Assembly (NCBI GenBank): GCA_937915375.1
Contig: CALDMO010000014.1
Location: 1 to 41,671, forward strand
Source: an uncultured Marvinbryantia sp.
GTDB lineage: Bacteria; Bacillota; Clostridia; Lachnospirales; Lachnospiraceae
Length of the DNA stretch: 41,671 bases
Direction: 5' to 3'
Shown: one piece after another, positions 39,192-41,671 of the stretch
How the letters are laid out: every line of letters starts with the position of its first letter
Position numbering within the stretch: position 1 is the first letter of the stretch
The notes under the pieces: model-generated
What the model was told of the DNA's origin: nothing
What the model saw: the letters and a program-made list of their open reading frames with translations, nothing else
The model's database searches: none
Translations under genes and position numbers: made by a program

Positions 39192-41621
39192 CTATCCCTG
39201 ATACCTTATTCTTTCTACCAGCGTTTCCTTTTTCAGATTACTGCTTAAAACACAGGAAAGCACAATTTGTAGAATACCAACCAGAAGAATCATAACAAGA
39301 ATCGGGATAAGAGGAACGTGATAAACGTTCATTCCAAAAATCCCATTATGCTTCGCATAGGAAAACAGTGCATAGCCAAGGGGCAGACCGGCAGCAAGTG
39401 CGACGCAGATGGTGCCAACCGTAAAAATCAAGCCCTGTATTTGTAAGCTCAGATTCAACTGCTTATTGGTCATGCCTACCGCTTGCAGCACACCGTATTC
39501 CTGCTTCTTCGTGGTGATATTGATGATCATGGTGTTTGCCAGATTCATAAACCCAATGAGACCGACAATTGCCATGAACAGATAGCAGCCAAGCTTCATC
39601 ATACGGCTTGCGTATTCTGCGGTTTGCAATTCTGCGTGATAGGTGTTCAGCTTGATATGAGAAGTATCGGAGAGCAGGTCATTCAAGCTTTGCTCTACAG
39701 ATGCCACATCTTTTTTAGCACAATCCACCCACAGGTATCCATAAGATGTCCCTTTCGGATTTACAGAGCGATATACTTCTTCCGGAATGACCAGATAAGT
39801 GTCCGCGCTTACAAAGGAGCCTGCGATTTTTCCATGATAGGTATAGGTTCCGCTTCCGTTATCAAAGTTGAATGTAATCGGTGCACCCGCAGAATACCCG
39901 TCAGCTTCCATCCACATGGACCAGCCAAAGAAAACATCCCCGTTTTTGACAGCCTGTGCATAGTCCATGGAACCGATATCGCCATCCCCGCGCATCATTT
40001 CAAAATCCTCTTGATTTACGATTGCAACCGGAAATTTTGTTCCGTTCAAATCTGCAGAGACGATTTCTCTCGTCAGTACATCCGTTACACCGCGGATGGA
40101 TTTGATTTCTTTAATCAAAGAATCATTCAGTGGGTTGTTCTGTAGGATTGTGTCCAGATTATTCTCCGAATAGGCTTCATCATAATTCTGGGAATAATCC
40201 AGCTGCAACTCAAATTGTCCATGGTTGATTGCAATCCGCGCCTCGTGCTCCGTGTCAATATTCCCAACATAATTAGAGATAATTACAAACAATACACAGG
40301 AAAGCCCCATGGTAAGAATCGTAGCAATGGTTCTTTTCGGATTGCCTGTCACATTTGCCATTGCCATGGAGAAAACGGTGACATCTTTTCTGCCTTTTCG
40401 TCTGCCCTGTTTTTGCGTTTTGGAGCCGTCAAGATACCGTGTCGCTTCGATGGGTGAAATCCGGGAAACAATTTTCATGGGTTTGCGCAGAGCCAAAACG
40501 ACCGTAAGAAACGATACAAAAATGCAGATGAGCATAATTGTCAGTGAAAACAGAGGCACCTGATGGTTCTTGATTCCGGACGATACCAGATTTCCCTGCT
40601 CCACCAGCCAGTTGAAGCTGACTTTTGCAATCAGGAAACCAAACAGCAGCCCCAGCGGTATCGAAGGAACCGCCAGAAGAATGCCCTCACGAAAGATCAA
40701 CTGCTTCATCTGCTTTCTGGTTGCACCCAGCGCCTTGATTTTTCCGTACTCCTGAACCTTCTGGGCGATCCCGACCTGGAAGATATTATAAATGACCACA
40801 ACGGAAAATAGCACGATTCCGAGGATCAGGGTTCCACAAACCACAATCATTTCATAGCTCGGCTGCAATACCCACTGCAGGTAGAGGTCATTGATGATCA
40901 CGTTTTTCTGGTCAATGCCGCAGGAATCCGCGATTTCTTTTATAACAGGCGCAACATTATTCATAGATACATTTGCAGAATCGCTCAAGGTAAAATAGAT
41001 ATTATATTGCCTGTCACCCTCCGCAACACGCTCATTATAAAAATCCTGCGAACCGAATACAACATAGGAAGCCTCGATGGTATATTCATCCCGGTCATAT
41101 AAAATCCCGCTGACAGTAAATTCCACCGGTGCGTATTCCGACTGCATGCCGGAACGGTACTCCAATGTTACGGTGTCTCCGACCTTTACATCATGGTATC
41201 CCACTGCATCAAAGAAAGCGCGTCCTGCGGCAATTTCCTGCGCCTTTTCCGGATAGGTACCTTCCTTCAACACATATTCCTGATTATAGGGAAGCATTTT
41301 CCTGACCGTTTCATCCGCACTGACAAAGCCGCCATTTTCATTTCCTTTCAGGATGCCCTCCGTACACATGATGCCGATATCAGATATCTCAGCTCTGCGT
41401 TCCACTTCTTTTAATTGCGTACCATCTGCGGCGATAAACAGGCCGTAGTTGCTTCCGTATGAGCTTGCCGCCTGACTTTTCTGTAAATGAATTACCCCAT
41501 TTCCCACAGTACTGATGATAACAAGCAGCATCGTGGTCAGACAGATTGCCATCATGATCAGTATACTTCTTGTCCTGTTCCTTTTGTCATTGCTATATGC
41601 AATCCTGCGTATTGTCTTCAT
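39192..41621 (-). CDS. FtsX-family ABC transporter permease
   Basis: The 809-residue protein has an N-terminal transmembrane helix (about 20-42), a large extracellular domain, a three-helix FtsX block at about 260-380, a linker with basic residues (KQGRRKGRKD), a fourth helix at about 435, a second extracellular domain and a C-terminal FtsX block. This MacB-like/BceB-like layout is used for export of, or resistance to, peptides and for lipoprotein-type efflux. The start ATG 41621 overlaps the ATPase stop (ATGA), so the two are coupled. No VanS-like kinase lies next to it in the window. Confidence 0.92.
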   Translation of the reverse strand: MKTIRRIAYSNDKRNRTRSILIMMAICLTTMLLVIISTVGNGVIHLQKSQAASSYGSNYGLFIAADGTQLKEVERRAEISDIGIMCTEGILKGNENGGFVSADETVRKMLPYNQEYVLKEGTYPEKAQEIAAGRAFFDAVGYHDVKVGDTVTLEYRSGMQSEYAPVEFTVSGILYDRDEYTIEASYVVFGSQDFYNERVAEGDRQYNIYFTLSDSANVSMNNVAPVIKEIADSCGIDQKNVIINDLYLQWVLQPSYEMIVVCGTLILGIVLFSVVVIYNIFQVGIAQKVQEYGKIKALGATRKQMKQLIFREGILLAVPSIPLGLLFGFLIAKVSFNWLVEQGNLVSSGIKNHQVPLFSLTIMLICIFVSFLTVVLALRKPMKIVSRISPIEATRYLDGSKTQKQGRRKGRKDVTVFSMAMANVTGNPKRTIATILTMGLSCVLFVIISNYVGNIDTEHEARIAINHGQFELQLDYSQNYDEAYSENNLDTILQNNPLNDSLIKEIKSIRGVTDVLTREIVSADLNGTKFPVAIVNQEDFEMMRGDGDIGSMDYAQAVKNGDVFFGWSMWMEADGYSAGAPITFNFDNGSGTYTYHGKIAGSFVSADTYLVIPEEVYRSVNPKGTSYGYLWVDCAKKDVASVEQSLNDLLSDTSHIKLNTYHAELQTAEYASRMMKLGCYLFMAIVGLIGFMNLANTMIINITTKKQEYGVLQAVGMTNKQLNLSLQIQGLIFTVGTICVALAAGLPLGYALFSYAKHNGIFGMNVYHVPLIPILVMILLVGILQIVLSCVLSSNLKKETLVERIRYQG

Positions 41622-41671
41622 CTGAAATCCACCACCTGTCCGTCCTCAATCACCAGAATACGGTCAGCGAC
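41618..41671 (-). CDS. ABC transporter ATPase (C-terminal end, partial)
   Basis: Only 17 codons are inside the window, reading VADRILVIEDGQVVDFR then TGA at 41618-41620. The D-R-I-x-x-I-x-D-G-Q ending is that of ABC ATPases paired with FtsX-type permeases. The stop overlaps the permease start codon. Confidence 0.85.
   Translation of the reverse strand, partial: VADRILVIEDGQVVDFR

Overview
The window looks like chromosomal DNA from a gut-type, low-GC member of the Clostridia, most probably Lachnospiraceae. The evidence is strong AGGAGG ribosome-binding sites, sigma-A promoters with TTGACA/TATAAT-type boxes, a CIRCE/HrcA site, CUT1 sugar ABC transport with no ATPase gene in the operon, GH42/GH10 enzymes and spore-former style DD-carboxypeptidases. 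I see no rRNA, tRNA or CRISPR array. Both ends cut genes: an MsmX/UgpC-type ATPase on the left and an ABC ATPase on the right.

Layout. 1-4340: sugar ABC ATPase (partial), a DEDDh exonuclease, a tyrosine recombinase with degraded active site, and a DD-carboxypeptidase with a cytoplasmic tail. 4569-12872: a glycan locus on the minus strand, with a LacI regulator, solute-binding protein, two permeases and GH42 beta-galactosidase in one operon behind a perfect 18-bp palindrome, plus a separately terminated intracellular GH10 xylanase. 12905-17212: AEC transporter, CIRCE-controlled Hsp20, an SDR oxidoreductase and thioredoxin with matching CRP-like promoter sites, a Crp/Fnr regulator, and a NifX-like metal protein divergent from it. 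17313-20334: a VanR/VanS-like two-component system and a second DD-carboxypeptidase. 20478-23336: oleate hydratase with a TetR regulator, and an internally deleted GNAT gene. 23437-25747: a MATE exporter and a MerR regulator sharing an identical operator. 25862-29645: metal homeostasis (ArsR sensor, CDF transporter, P1B-type ATPase and a separate HMA domain protein).

29688-34461 is accessory DNA: a recD2 operon with small stress-type genes and a nonsense-mutated gene, bounded by two near-identical 30-bp direct repeats. The right-hand repeat is joined to the 5' end of a class C group II intron lying just after a terminator. 34491-38573: an amidohydrolase operon with two membrane proteins (one DUF3100), controlled by an overlapping pair of regulators, a GntR protein reduced to its DNA-binding domain and a LysR protein. 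38574-39190 is a mosaic of gene remnants including an integrase fragment. 39192-41671 is an FtsX-type peptide ABC transporter.

How it fits together: several regulators sit beside recognisable DNA sites (LacI palindrome, CIRCE, two CRP-like dyads, the MerR 19-bp-spacer promoter, LysR/GntR-type dyads), so most units can be read as regulator plus target. The least explained parts are the 30-bp repeat with the intron remnant, and the DUF3100/amidohydrolase system. Assignments rest on reading motifs by eye; no database search was run.
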